In this document: positions 1 through 6,066 of the stretch, one piece after another
Numbering within the stretch: the stretch's first letter is position 1
Layout: each line of letters starts with the position of its first letter
Assembly: GCA_051658525.1 (NCBI GenBank)
Contig: JBOFMT010000067.1
Span: 1 to 6,171 of the forward strand
DNA: 6,171 bases
Reading direction: 5' to 3'
Source: JBOFMT01 sp051658525
GTDB lineage: Bacteria; Bacillota_I; Bacilli_A; Erysipelotrichales; Erysipelotrichaceae
The notes under the pieces: model-generated
Seen by the model: the letters and a program-made list of their open reading frames with translations, nothing else
Databases searched by the model: none
What the model was told of the DNA's origin: nothing
Made by a program: the position numbers and the translations under genes

Positions 1-19
1 AGAGGCGCAACTTGCGCCT
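1..19 (-). terminator. Hairpin after the antiporter gene, probable intrinsic terminator (cut by window edge)
   Basis: Bases 3-8 (AGGCGC) pair perfectly with 14-19 (GCGCCT) around a short loop, and the complementarity continues through AA/TT into the loop. The hairpin begins directly after the antiporter stop codon when read on the minus strand, which is where a Rho-independent terminator belongs. The U-tract would lie to the left of base 1 and cannot be seen, so the terminator call is an inference from position and stem strength. Confidence 0.55.
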
Positions 20-1204
20 TTATGCTTCTTTCGTAATGACAATGTCACCAGCTTTTTGTAATGCGATTTTCGCAATTAGTGGACCAACGATTTCGTAAAC
101 TAAGGTTGCACATAAGACAACACCTCGAATCGTTGCACCATATTCTGGTAGTATTTGGGTTGCAACAAGGGATAACCCAATGGCAACACCGGCTTGAGGG
201 ACAAGAGCCCACCCTAAATATTTACGTACTTCAGGACTTGTTTTCATGATACTTGCACCTAGGTAAGCACCGCCTACTTTTCCAACGACACGTACTAAGA
301 TATAGATGATACCAATCGTACCGATGGTTGGTAAGATGGCTAGATTTAACTCAGCTCCACTTAAAACGAAGAACATCATCAAGAGTGGAGGTGTAAAGGA
401 GTCTGCAATATGCAACATTTTTTCACCGTCAACACTTAAGTTGGTGAAGATGGCTCCCATACTCATACATAATAGTAGCGTTGATAAGTGTAACATCTCA
501 GCTAAGCCTACGCTTAATAAAATCGTAGCAACGACCAAAATCAAGCGATTGCTCGTGTCTTTAAACCACTTCATTAACAAAGTAAAGACAAAGCCAATTA
601 CGGCTCCAACAGCAACAGAACCAACAATTTCCATCAGTGGAGCTTGTAGGGAAGCCCACAAACTTGTAGTTTCTGGTTGAATCATCATGCTAGCGATTGC
701 ACTAGCAAACCCAAAAGCGATAAGAGCAACCGCATCATCAATTGCCACAACGCTCAACAAAGTTTCCGTTGTTTCTCCACGCGCTTTGTATTGCTTGATT
801 ACCATAACCGTGGCTGCAGGTGCGGTAGCTGCCGCGATTGCACCTAACGTGATGGCAAGCGGTGCCTCAAAGCCAGCGGCTAGTAAGGCTAAAGTTACCA
901 AACACACGGCTAACAAGGCTTCGCACAAAGCAATTACGATGGGTGTAAATCCAACTCGCTTGAAGTAGGATAGCTTAAACTCAGAACCAATCGTGAAGGC
1001 AATAAAGCCCAAAGCAATATTTGATAAGAAGTTTAAGGATTCGATCGCTCCATGTGGAATCACATGAAAGAAGTACGGTCCAATCAACAAACCACCTATC
1101 AAGTATCCAGTTACACTCGGTAACTTTAATTTCTTTGCTAGTTTTCCAAACAACAACCCCACTAGCAATAGGATTGCGCTATTTAATAACATATTTTGTT
1201 CCAT
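20..1204 (-). CDS. Cation:proton antiporter, CPA2 family (KefB/NapA-like membrane domain)
   Basis: A 394-aa polytopic membrane protein, expected to exchange Na+ or K+ for H+ across the cytoplasmic membrane. Seen in the sequence: about 12 hydrophobic segments; a TAPAAT stretch at residues 127-132, like the unwound helix of the fold; the adjacent acidic pair Asp156-Asp157 in AIDDAVALIAFG, the ion-binding motif of this superfamily; a Lys at 309 in the helix where CPA2 members keep a basic residue; and VPQAGVAIGL at 335-344, a common CPA2 signature. The protein ends about 12 residues after the last helix, so it lacks the cytoplasmic TrkA-N/RCK domain of full Kef proteins. The ATG at 1204 is preceded by an AAAGGAAA ribosome binding site. 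It lies 22 nt downstream of the PII-like gene in the same direction, so the two are probably cotranscribed. The DD pair hints at electrogenic exchange by analogy with NapA and NhaA. Ion specificity cannot be read from the sequence. Confidence 0.9.
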   Translation of the reverse strand: MEQNMLLNSAILLLVGLLFGKLAKKLKLPSVTGYLIGGLLIGPYFFHVIPHGAIESLNFLSNIALGFIAFTIGSEFKLSYFKRVGFTPIVIALCEALLAVCLVTLALLAAGFEAPLAITLGAIAAATAPAATVMVIKQYKARGETTETLLSVVAIDDAVALIAFGFASAIASMMIQPETTSLWASLQAPLMEIVGSVAVGAVIGFVFTLLMKWFKDTSNRLILVVATILLSVGLAEMLHLSTLLLCMSMGAIFTNLSVDGEKMLHIADSFTPPLLMMFFVLSGAELNLAILPTIGTIGIIYILVRVVGKVGGAYLGASIMKTSPEVRKYLGWALVPQAGVAIGLSLVATQILPEYGATIRGVVLCATLVYEIVGPLIAKIALQKAGDIVITKEA

Positions 1205-1226
1205 TGTATTTCCTTTCTGTTAGTAC

Positions 1227-1574
1227 CTATTTAAAACTTCCACCAAACATTTGGGAAATGGGAACAGTAAATAAGATGCCGGTATTAGGTTGGCTTAAAT
1301 CTCCAACTTGGGACTCTAAGATTTGTCTTGCTTGTTCGAGTCGTGATTGTTGGATGACCATTAAAATCGTTTTGCTTTGTACGTGCTCTGGGTTGAGCAA
1401 AGTGCGCAAAGCTCCAAAAAATTTAAATTCATCTTGATCATCTGCATTGGCAAGTGTCGTCGCCATTCCAGTTGAGTCAAAAATAGTCGCTCCACGGAAA
1501 TCTTCTTTGGCATACTTTGCCAGTAAAGGTTCCAAGTGGTCAGGGTTTTGTAAAATGATTACCATTAATTCCAT
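1227..1574 (-). CDS. Small PII-like regulatory protein, probable partner of the antiporter
   Basis: A 115-aa soluble protein with no signal peptide or membrane segment. Its pattern fits the ferredoxin-like beta-alpha-beta-beta-alpha-beta fold of the PII superfamily: strand about 2-8 (ELMVIIL), helix 10-24, strand 27-35 (RGATIFDST), a long polar connection 36-66 in the T-loop position, strand 68-74 (KTILMVI), helix 77-89, and a last strand 99-106 in GILFTVPI, which resembles the GKIFVFDV end of GlnB/GlnK. The length matches the roughly 112 aa of PII proteins. The classical uridylylated Tyr with its YRGAEY context is absent, so this is a PII-like protein rather than a true nitrogen regulator. 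The start at 1574 is supported by AAAGGAG seven bases upstream; an internal ATG at codon 4 has no such site. It is the first gene of the antiporter operon. Inferred role: trimeric sensor of a nucleotide or ion that modulates the antiporter. The ligand is unknown. Confidence 0.75.
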   Translation of the reverse strand: MELMVIILQNPDHLEPLLAKYAKEDFRGATIFDSTGMATTLANADDQDEFKFFGALRTLLNPEHVQSKTILMVIQQSRLEQARQILESQVGDLSQPNTGILFTVPISQMFGGSFK

Positions 1575-1600
1575 ATTGATTCTCCTTTCGCATATCCTTC

Positions 1601-1629
1601 AGTTTACGCCTATTTTTAAGCATTTACAA
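1601..1629 (-). promoter_or_regulatory. Probable promoter of the PII-like/antiporter operon
   Basis: Read on the minus strand, TTGTAA (1629-1624) is followed after exactly 17 bases by TAAACT (1606-1601). Each hexamer matches four of six positions of the vegetative sigma consensus. Transcription would begin near 1594, giving a short leader of about 20 nt that contains the ribosome binding site. The call rests on spacing and position only. Confidence 0.45.
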
Positions 1630-1631
1630 GG

Positions 1632-1664
1632 GTGATGCCGTAAAAAATGAAAAATTTTCATCAC
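1632..1664. repeat. Nested inverted repeats in the divergent intergenic region
   Basis: The 15-base palindrome ATGAAAAATTTTCAT (1647-1661; seven base pairs around a central A) overlaps an outer pair, GTGATG (1632-1637) with CATCAC (1659-1664). It lies just upstream of the leftward promoter -35 element, between the two divergent promoters. It could be an operator or an A+T-rich activator site. A+T-rich palindromes arise easily by chance, so the functional reading is weak. Confidence 0.4.
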
Positions 1665-1684
1665 ACATTTTTGATACCGTTTTC

Positions 1685-1703
1685 ATTTCAAATGGTTTGA
1701 AAT
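1685..1703. promoter_or_regulatory. Candidate operator: perfect inverted repeat over the permease -35 element
   Basis: ATTTCAAA (1685-1692) and TTTGAAAT (1696-1703) form a perfect 8-bp inverted repeat around TGG. The right arm contains the TTGAAA hexamer that serves as the -35 element of the rightward promoter, so a dimeric regulator bound here would block polymerase. Repeat and overlap are seen directly. That it is an operator is inferred, and no regulator gene is present in the window to name as its partner. Confidence 0.5.
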
Positions 1704-1726
1704 CTTTCCTGCTTTTCCTGTATACT
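1697..1726 (+). promoter_or_regulatory. Promoter of the TauE/SafE permease gene
   Basis: TTGAAA (1697-1702, five of six consensus matches) and TATACT (1721-1726, five of six) are separated by 18 bases. This is a good vegetative promoter. Transcription would begin near 1733, only a few bases before the AAGGAGG ribosome binding site at 1738-1744. The -35 element lies inside an inverted repeat, so repression at this point is plausible. Confidence 0.65.
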
Positions 1727-1751
1727 TAAGGCTTGTGAAGGAGGAAACGCT

Positions 1752-2528
1752 ATGGTTTTTATTTATGCTTTGATTTGTTTGGGAGCAACTGCAATCGGTG
1801 CACTTAGTGGAATGGGAGGTGGAGTGATCATCAAACCTCTATTTGATTTCATTGGATTTCACTCGATTGAGATGATCAATTTTTTATCGGTTGTAGCAGT
1901 TTTTGTTATGGCTTGTTCGTCAACTTTGCAACAAGTGCGTGCGAAAACCAAGATTGACTTTCGCTTTGTTGCGGCCATTGCTCTTGGTTCTATTGTTGGT
2001 GGAATCTTAGGTGGGCAACTTTTTGATGCCTTTTTATTACAAGTAGGAGCTGAGATAGCAAAAGGGACGCAATCTTTATTGCTTGCTTTGTTTATGGTAT
2101 TGGTCATTGTATATTTTAAAGGTAATTTTAAAAATTATAGCTTCCAACATCCTCTCGTTATCATCGGTATTGGATTTGTTTTGGGTACCACAGCTAGCTT
2201 TTTAGGTGTAGGTGGTGGTCCAATCAACGTGGCCTTTATCTCTTTTTTCTTTGCACTAGATATGAAAATGACAGCGGTGTATTCCATTGCAGTGATTTTA
2301 TTTGCGCAAGGTAGTAAATTATTGACGATGTATCATGCAACACAATTCGCAGGCTTTGATTTGCAATGGTTGTGGGTTGTCATTCCCGTTGCTTTACTAG
2401 GTGGTGTATTAGGAGCTAAGTGGAATCAATCGATGCATGAGACGAAAATCAAACAGGTGTTTCTTATGGTTTCCTATGGTCTTGTTGTATTGAATTTATA
2501 TAATGCGCTACAAGCGTTGTGGTTCTAA
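1752..2528 (+). CDS. TauE/SafE-family membrane permease (sulfite/organosulfonate or anion exporter family)
   Basis: A 258-aa integral membrane protein with about eight hydrophobic segments. It shows the internal duplication typical of the TauE/SafE (DUF81) family: a glycine-rich motif G-A-L-S-G-M-G-G-G at residues 16-24 in the first half, and a matching S-F-L-G-V-G-G-G-P at 149-157 at the start of the second half. The usual family length is about 250-270 aa, so it is complete. The ATG at 1752 follows AAGGAGG with seven-base spacing. It is transcribed alone, divergently from the antiporter operon. Characterised relatives move sulfite, sulfoacetate or other small organic anions, often outwards. 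The substrate here is not deducible, and no sulfur or taurine genes are nearby. No convincing terminator follows the stop codon, so some readthrough into the T-box region is possible. Confidence 0.88.
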   Translation: MVFIYALICLGATAIGALSGMGGGVIIKPLFDFIGFHSIEMINFLSVVAVFVMACSSTLQQVRAKTKIDFRFVAAIALGSIVGGILGGQLFDAFLLQVGAEIAKGTQSLLLALFMVLVIVYFKGNFKNYSFQHPLVIIGIGFVLGTTASFLGVGGGPINVAFISFFFALDMKMTAVYSIAVILFAQGSKLLTMYHATQFAGFDLQWLWVVIPVALLGGVLGAKWNQSMHETKIKQVFLMVSYGLVVLNLYNALQALWF

Positions 2529-2557
2529 GTTTTCTTATGAGCTAGCGCGCTTTGTCA

Positions 2558-2586
2558 TTGCTTTTTTCTTTGTTCTTTGTTAAAAT
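2558..2586 (+). promoter_or_regulatory. Extended -10 promoter of the T-box/GNAT/valS operon
   Basis: TAAAAT (2581-2586) is preceded by TG at 2578-2579 with one intervening base, making an extended -10 element. A weak -35 element TTGCTT (2558-2563) lies 17 bases upstream. Transcription would begin near 2593, shortly before stem I of the T-box leader. The position fits well, and the poor -35 is offset by the TGn extension. Confidence 0.6.
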
Positions 2587-2592
2587 AGGGCT

Positions 2593-2814
2593 TGTAAATA
2601 CGAAGAAAAGAAGGAGTACGTTACACTACATGTAGTAGAGAGCTTTGGTTTGGTGCAACAAAGTCATGTAAGTAAGGGAAGGTAGTCTTGGAGTAGATTT
2701 TCTGAACGATAGTAAGAAAATACGGGTTTGCCTACGTTATCAGGTTCAAAGGCAGCAGTCGCTGTAAATTAAGGTGGTACCACGCAAAAGCGTCCTTTAC
2801 GGACGCTTTTTTTT
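2593..2814 (+). promoter_or_regulatory. T-box riboswitch sensing tRNA-Val
   Basis: A full T-box leader can be traced. Stem I: base helix 2604-2609 with 2698-2703; AGTA at 2615-2618 opposite GAA at 2678-2680 (the specifier-loop S-turn); helices 2621-2624/2672-2675 and 2627-2632/2665-2670; the conserved AGAGAG stretch; and a distal hairpin 2643-2647/2659-2663. The specifier is most likely GUA (2682-2684), one base after GAA and followed by a purine. The next triplet is GUC, so valine is read either way. A small hairpin, 2753-2756/2761-2764, fits stem III. Antiterminator: AAGG (2771-2774) with CCTT (2794-2797), a bulge TGGTACC (2775-2781), and ACGC (2782-2785) with GCGT (2790-2793). The bulge UGGU is complementary to the ACCA end expected for tRNA-Val. 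Uncharged tRNA-Val should stabilise the antiterminator and allow transcription of the acetyltransferase and valS. The 5' boundary is an estimate from the promoter. Confidence 0.93.
2786..2814 (+). terminator. Conditional intrinsic terminator of the T-box
   Basis: AAAAGCGTCC (2786-2795) pairs perfectly with GGACGCTTTT (2801-2810) around a five-base loop, followed by an uninterrupted T run through 2814. Bases 2790-2795 are shared with the antiterminator helix, so the two structures exclude each other. This is the off state when tRNA-Val is charged. An extra pairing of ACCAC (2779-2783) with GTGGT (2815-2819) could lengthen the stem past the U-tract. Confidence 0.92.
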
Positions 2815-2820
2815 GTGGTT

Positions 2821-2826
2821 AGGAGG
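2821..2826 (+). promoter_or_regulatory. Ribosome binding site that fixes the GNAT start
   Basis: AGGAGG lies six bases before the ATG at 2833. The reading frame is open further upstream from a GTG at 2815, but that codon touches the terminator U-tract and has no ribosome binding site, so ATG 2833 is the start. Only six bases separate the end of the T run from this site. Confidence 0.85.
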
Positions 2827-2832
2827 TGTAGG

Positions 2833-3396
2833 ATGCAATCAGCTTTTCCCATTGTAACAACCAATCGTTTGGTATTACGCGCCATGCGCTTGGATGATGC
2901 AGAAGCGCTTCATGAACTGTTTTCTGATGCACGAGTGACCGACTTTTTATTGATGCCACAAATGCATCGACTCGAGGATAGCATCCGGTTTATGAAGGTT
3001 GCCTATTTGTCCTATCGCCAACAAGGAATTCCGGAAGCTGCAGTGATTTGTTTAAAACCAAGTGGTAAGGTCATTGGACTGTGCAATGTCCATACCATCA
3101 AACACATGGATACTGGAGAACTTGGATTTATGCTTCATCCAGATTATCAAAGACAAGGATATATGCAAGAAGCATTACAAGCGTTTATTACTACGCTCAT
3201 ACAAACCATTGGTTTACGCCGTATCGAAGCGATGTGTGATGAACACAATATCGCATCTAAACGGGTGATCGAACAGGTTGGATTTGTGTATGAAGGAACC
3301 TTGCGAGAGTATTATGTACTCGATGACAAGCAAACGTTAACGTTACGTTTGTATAGCATTTTAGCCCACGAATATGGAAAGGAACTTGAAATATGA
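2833..3396 (+). CDS. GNAT-family N-acetyltransferase, RimJ/RimL-like
   Basis: A 187-aa soluble acetyltransferase that would transfer acetyl from acetyl-CoA to an amino group. The N-terminus TNRLVLRAMRLDDAEALHELF (about 10-30) is the usual opening of RimJ/RimL-type GNATs. GELGFMLHPDYQRQGYMQEAL (95-115) holds the core strand and the acetyl-CoA pyrophosphate loop Q106-R-Q-G-Y-M, a variant of the usual R-G-x-G-Y-A. N139-x-A-S-K-R-V-I-E-Q-V-G-F (139-151) is the typical motif B region. The length matches the family. It is the first gene after the valine T-box, and its TGA overlaps the valS ATG as ATGA (3393-3396), so translation is probably coupled. Relatives modify the N-terminal amines of ribosomal proteins, antibiotics, polyamines or amino acids. 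The substrate cannot be read here, though co-induction with valS suggests a link to translation or amino-acid starvation. Confidence 0.9.
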   Translation: MQSAFPIVTTNRLVLRAMRLDDAEALHELFSDARVTDFLLMPQMHRLEDSIRFMKVAYLSYRQQGIPEAAVICLKPSGKVIGLCNVHTIKHMDTGELGFMLHPDYQRQGYMQEALQAFITTLIQTIGLRRIEAMCDEHNIASKRVIEQVGFVYEGTLREYYVLDDKQTLTLRLYSILAHEYGKELEI

Positions 3397-6002
3397 AAAA
3401 AGAATTAGCAGCTAAATATAACCATTTAGAAGTAGAACAAGATTATAATAAACGCTGGATTGAAAAAGGATATTTTACAGCAGGAGACAAAAGCAAAGAC
3501 CCATTTTGCATTGTAATTCCTCCACCAAATGTAACTGGTAAATTACATCTTGGACATGCTTGGGATACAACATTACAAGACATCATTGCACGTTACAAAC
3601 GTTTAAAAGGCTTTGATATGTTGTGGTTGGCTGGGATGGACCATGCTGGTATTGCAACCCAAGCCAAAGTTGATGCGCGTTTAAAGGAGAGTGGAATCTC
3701 ACGTTACGATATTGGACGTGAAGCTTTCTTAGATCATGCTTGGGAATGGAAAGAAGAGTATGCTAGTCATATTCGTGAACAATGGGGAACACTAGGCTTA
3801 AGTTTAGATTACTCAAGAGAACGTTTTACGCTTGACGAAGGTTTGAATCAAGCTGTGAATAAAATCTTTATCGATTTGTATAACGATGGACTTATCTATC
3901 GTGGAGAACGCATCATTAACTGGGATCCAGCAGCAAAAACTGCTTTGAGTAATATTGAAGTAATACATAAAGAAGTGGAAGGTGCCATGTATACGTTTGC
4001 TTACCGTATTGATGGAAGCGATGAAGTACTACATGTATCAACTACACGTCCTGAAACGATGTTTGGGGATGTTTGTGTTGTTGTGCATCCAGAGGATGAG
4101 CGTTATACGCACTTGATTGGAAAATATGTAATCAATCCTGCAAATGGCGATCGTTTACCAATCATTGCTGATGATTATATTGAAATTGGATTTGGAACTG
4201 GGGCTATGAAATGTACACCAGCACATGATCCAAATGACTTCCTAATTGGAGAACGTCATAATTTAGAGCGCATTGTATGTATGAACGATGATGGAACGAT
4301 GAATGAAAAAGCTCTTGCATTTGCAGGGATGGATCGTTTTGTTGCTCGTAAAGCCTTGGTAGAAAAAATCAAAGCGGATGGTAACTGTATTAGTATCGAA
4401 AAACATATGCACCAAGTAGGTCATAGTGAACGTACGGATGTTATCGTAGAACCATATTTGTCAAAACAATGGTTTGTTCGTATGACTCCATTGGCAGAAG
4501 ATGTATTAAAACACCAAGAAGGGGATCAAAAAATTAACTTCTATCCACAACGTTTTGAGAAGACCTTCCATACTTGGTTAGAAAATATTGAAGACTGGTG
4601 TATTTCACGACAATTGTGGTGGGGACATCGAATTCCTGCTTACTATCACAATACAACGGGAGAAATCTATGTTGGTGAAGAAGCACCTGCTGATTTAGAA
4701 AACTGGAGCCAAGATGAGGATGTTCTAGATACTTGGTTCTCAAGTGCACTTTGGCCGTTCTCAACGCTTGGTTGGCCAAATGAAACGGAAGATTTAGAAC
4801 GTTACTTCCCAAATGATGTATTAGTAACAGGTTACGATATTATTTTCTTCTGGGTAGCACGTATGGCCTTCCAAACGCGTTATGCAATGAAAAATCGTCC
4901 ATTTAAAGATGTATTAATCCATGGATTGGTACGTGATGCAAGTGGTCGTAAGATGAGTAAATCTTTAGGTAATGGTGTAGACCCAATTGAAGAAATCGAC
5001 AAATATGGTGCAGATGCCCTTCGTTTCTTCCTTACAACAAACTCAACACCAGGACAAGATTTACGTTATATGGAAGAAAAGGTAGAGAGTTCATGGAACT
5101 TTATCAATAAAGTTTGGAATGCATCACGTTTTGTGTTGATGAACTTAGATGATGCACAAAGTATATGCTTGGATAACCTTTCAATTGCGGATAAATGGAT
5201 TTTAGGGCGTTTGTCAACGGTACTAGAAAGTGTTGAACAAAATATGGATAAATATGAGTTTGCACTAGTAGGAAACGAATTATATTCTTTTGTTTGGGAT
5301 GATTTCTGTTCTTGGTATATTGAATTGTCAAAAGCGAATTTACAAAGTGAAGATGCAGCGGTACGTCTTGCGGCGCAATCGACTTTGGTAACAGTACTAG
5401 AAGCAATTACCAAAATGTTACACCCATTCATGCCATTCGTATCAGAAGAAATCTATTTAACTCTTCCTAATGCGTTAACATCCATCAACTTGGCAGCATG
5501 GCCAGCAAAACCAGAAATTGGTGCTGTTGAAGCGGATATTGCTGCTGTTGATAACTTAATCTCAATGATCAAAGCCGTACGTGAGATTAAAGTAAGCTAT
5601 AACTTAAAGCCAAGTTATGAAATTGATGTCATTATCAAAGATCATAATCAAACGATTGTACAACCTGAGTCAAGTATTGCAGCGATGTTGAAAAAGATGG
5701 CACATGCAACCTGGATGAAGGAAGAAACCGCAGAAGAAGTAGTAACACGTTCGATTGCTGCGGGAAGTTTGAGTGTTGTGCTTGCTTCGATTATTGATGA
5801 AGAGGCAGAAATCGCAAAATGTGAAGCTGAAATTGTGAAATTGACGGCGGAAATCAAACGTGCCGAAGGTATGTTAGCGAACCCGAACTTTACATCAAAA
5901 GCTCCAGCTGCTAAAGTTGCTGCAGAACAAGAAAAATGTGATAACTTCAAAAAACAATTGGAACTAGCACAAACTCGTTTGGCTGGATTTCAAAATAAAT
6001 AA
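3393..6002 (+). CDS. valS: Valyl-tRNA synthetase
   Basis: Class I aminoacyl-tRNA synthetase (869 aa) that charges tRNA-Val with valine in the cytoplasm. Domains in order: the catalytic Rossmann fold opens with PPPNVTGKLHLGHA, the HIGH motif being HLGH at 52-55; the CP1 editing domain, which hydrolyses Thr-tRNA-Val, contains TTRPET at 217-222; DWCISRQLWWGHRIPA starts at 401 and DTWFSSALWPFS at 446, both typical of ValRS; the KMSKS loop is at 520-524; an alpha-helical anticodon-binding domain follows at roughly 600-750; and a C-terminal coiled coil covers about 802-869, rich in Glu/Lys/Ala, which grips the tRNA elbow in ValRS. The length is close to other Bacillota ValRS enzymes (about 880 aa). 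The ATG overlaps the acetyltransferase stop, and AAAGGAA at 3378-3384, inside the previous gene, is its ribosome binding site. Expression should rise when tRNA-Val is uncharged, through the upstream T-box. Confidence 0.98.
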   Translation: MKKELAAKYNHLEVEQDYNKRWIEKGYFTAGDKSKDPFCIVIPPPNVTGKLHLGHAWDTTLQDIIARYKRLKGFDMLWLAGMDHAGIATQAKVDARLKESGISRYDIGREAFLDHAWEWKEEYASHIREQWGTLGLSLDYSRERFTLDEGLNQAVNKIFIDLYNDGLIYRGERIINWDPAAKTALSNIEVIHKEVEGAMYTFAYRIDGSDEVLHVSTTRPETMFGDVCVVVHPEDERYTHLIGKYVINPANGDRLPIIADDYIEIGFGTGAMKCTPAHDPNDFLIGERHNLERIVCMNDDGTMNEKALAFAGMDRFVARKALVEKIKADGNCISIEKHMHQVGHSERTDVIVEPYLSKQWFVRMTPLAEDVLKHQEGDQKINFYPQRFEKTFHTWLENIEDWCISRQLWWGHRIPAYYHNTTGEIYVGEEAPADLENWSQDEDVLDTWFSSALWPFSTLGWPNETEDLERYFPNDVLVTGYDIIFFWVARMAFQTRYAMKNRPFKDVLIHGLVRDASGRKMSKSLGNGVDPIEEIDKYGADALRFFLTTNSTPGQDLRYMEEKVESSWNFINKVWNASRFVLMNLDDAQSICLDNLSIADKWILGRLSTVLESVEQNMDKYEFALVGNELYSFVWDDFCSWYIELSKANLQSEDAAVRLAAQSTLVTVLEAITKMLHPFMPFVSEEIYLTLPNALTSINLAAWPAKPEIGAVEADIAAVDNLISMIKAVREIKVSYNLKPSYEIDVIIKDHNQTIVQPESSIAAMLKKMAHATWMKEETAEEVVTRSIAAGSLSVVLASIIDEEAEIAKCEAEIVKLTAEIKRAEGMLANPNFTSKAPAAKVAAEQEKCDNFKKQLELAQTRLAGFQNK

Positions 6003-6007
6003 TGTTG

Positions 6008-6039
6008 AAAAAGCAGATGCCTCTTGCATTTGCTTTTTT
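6008..6039 (+). terminator. Intrinsic terminator of the GNAT-valS operon
   Basis: A 13-bp stem pairs 6008-6020 (AAAAAGCAGATGC) with 6026-6038 (GCATTTGCTTTTT). It has one G-U pair, a five-base loop and a run of seven T at 6033-6039. It begins six bases after the valS stop codon. The A run on the 5' side means it could also work in the opposite direction. Confidence 0.92.
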
Positions 6040-6066
6040 GTGTGACAAGCAGTCATACAGTATGAT
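6038..6066 (+). promoter_or_regulatory. Possible promoter for the gene beyond the right edge
   Basis: TATGAT (6061-6066, five of six matches to the -10 consensus) lies 17 bases after a weak TTGTGT (6038-6043). The element starts within the T run of the valS terminator. A 13-base palindrome TCATACAGTATGA (6053-6065) overlaps the -10 hexamer and could be an operator or chance. The weak -35 keeps the confidence low. Confidence 0.35.

Noticed and set aside
306..968. Plus-strand open frames of 93 and 124 codons within the antiporter gene
   Set aside because: They are antisense to a well-supported membrane protein, have no ribosome binding sites and show no recognisable protein features.
2529..2557. 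Terminator after the TauE/SafE gene
   Set aside because: Only short G+C-rich self-complementary pieces are present (for example around GCTAGCGCGC), with no stable stem followed by a T run.
2552..2557. TTGTCA as the -35 element of the T-box promoter
   Set aside because: It is a better hexamer than TTGCTT but lies 23 bases from the -10 element, too far for normal sigma-A recognition.
2815..2832. Upstream GTG start for the acetyltransferase, adding six residues
   Set aside because: The GTG abuts the terminator U-tract, has no ribosome binding site, and the added codons include the AGGAGG that serves the ATG at 2833.
4534..5950. Several minus-strand open frames of 92-121 codons inside valS
   Set aside because: They lie opposite strongly conserved ValRS sequence and have no initiation signals; their openness follows from valS codon usage.
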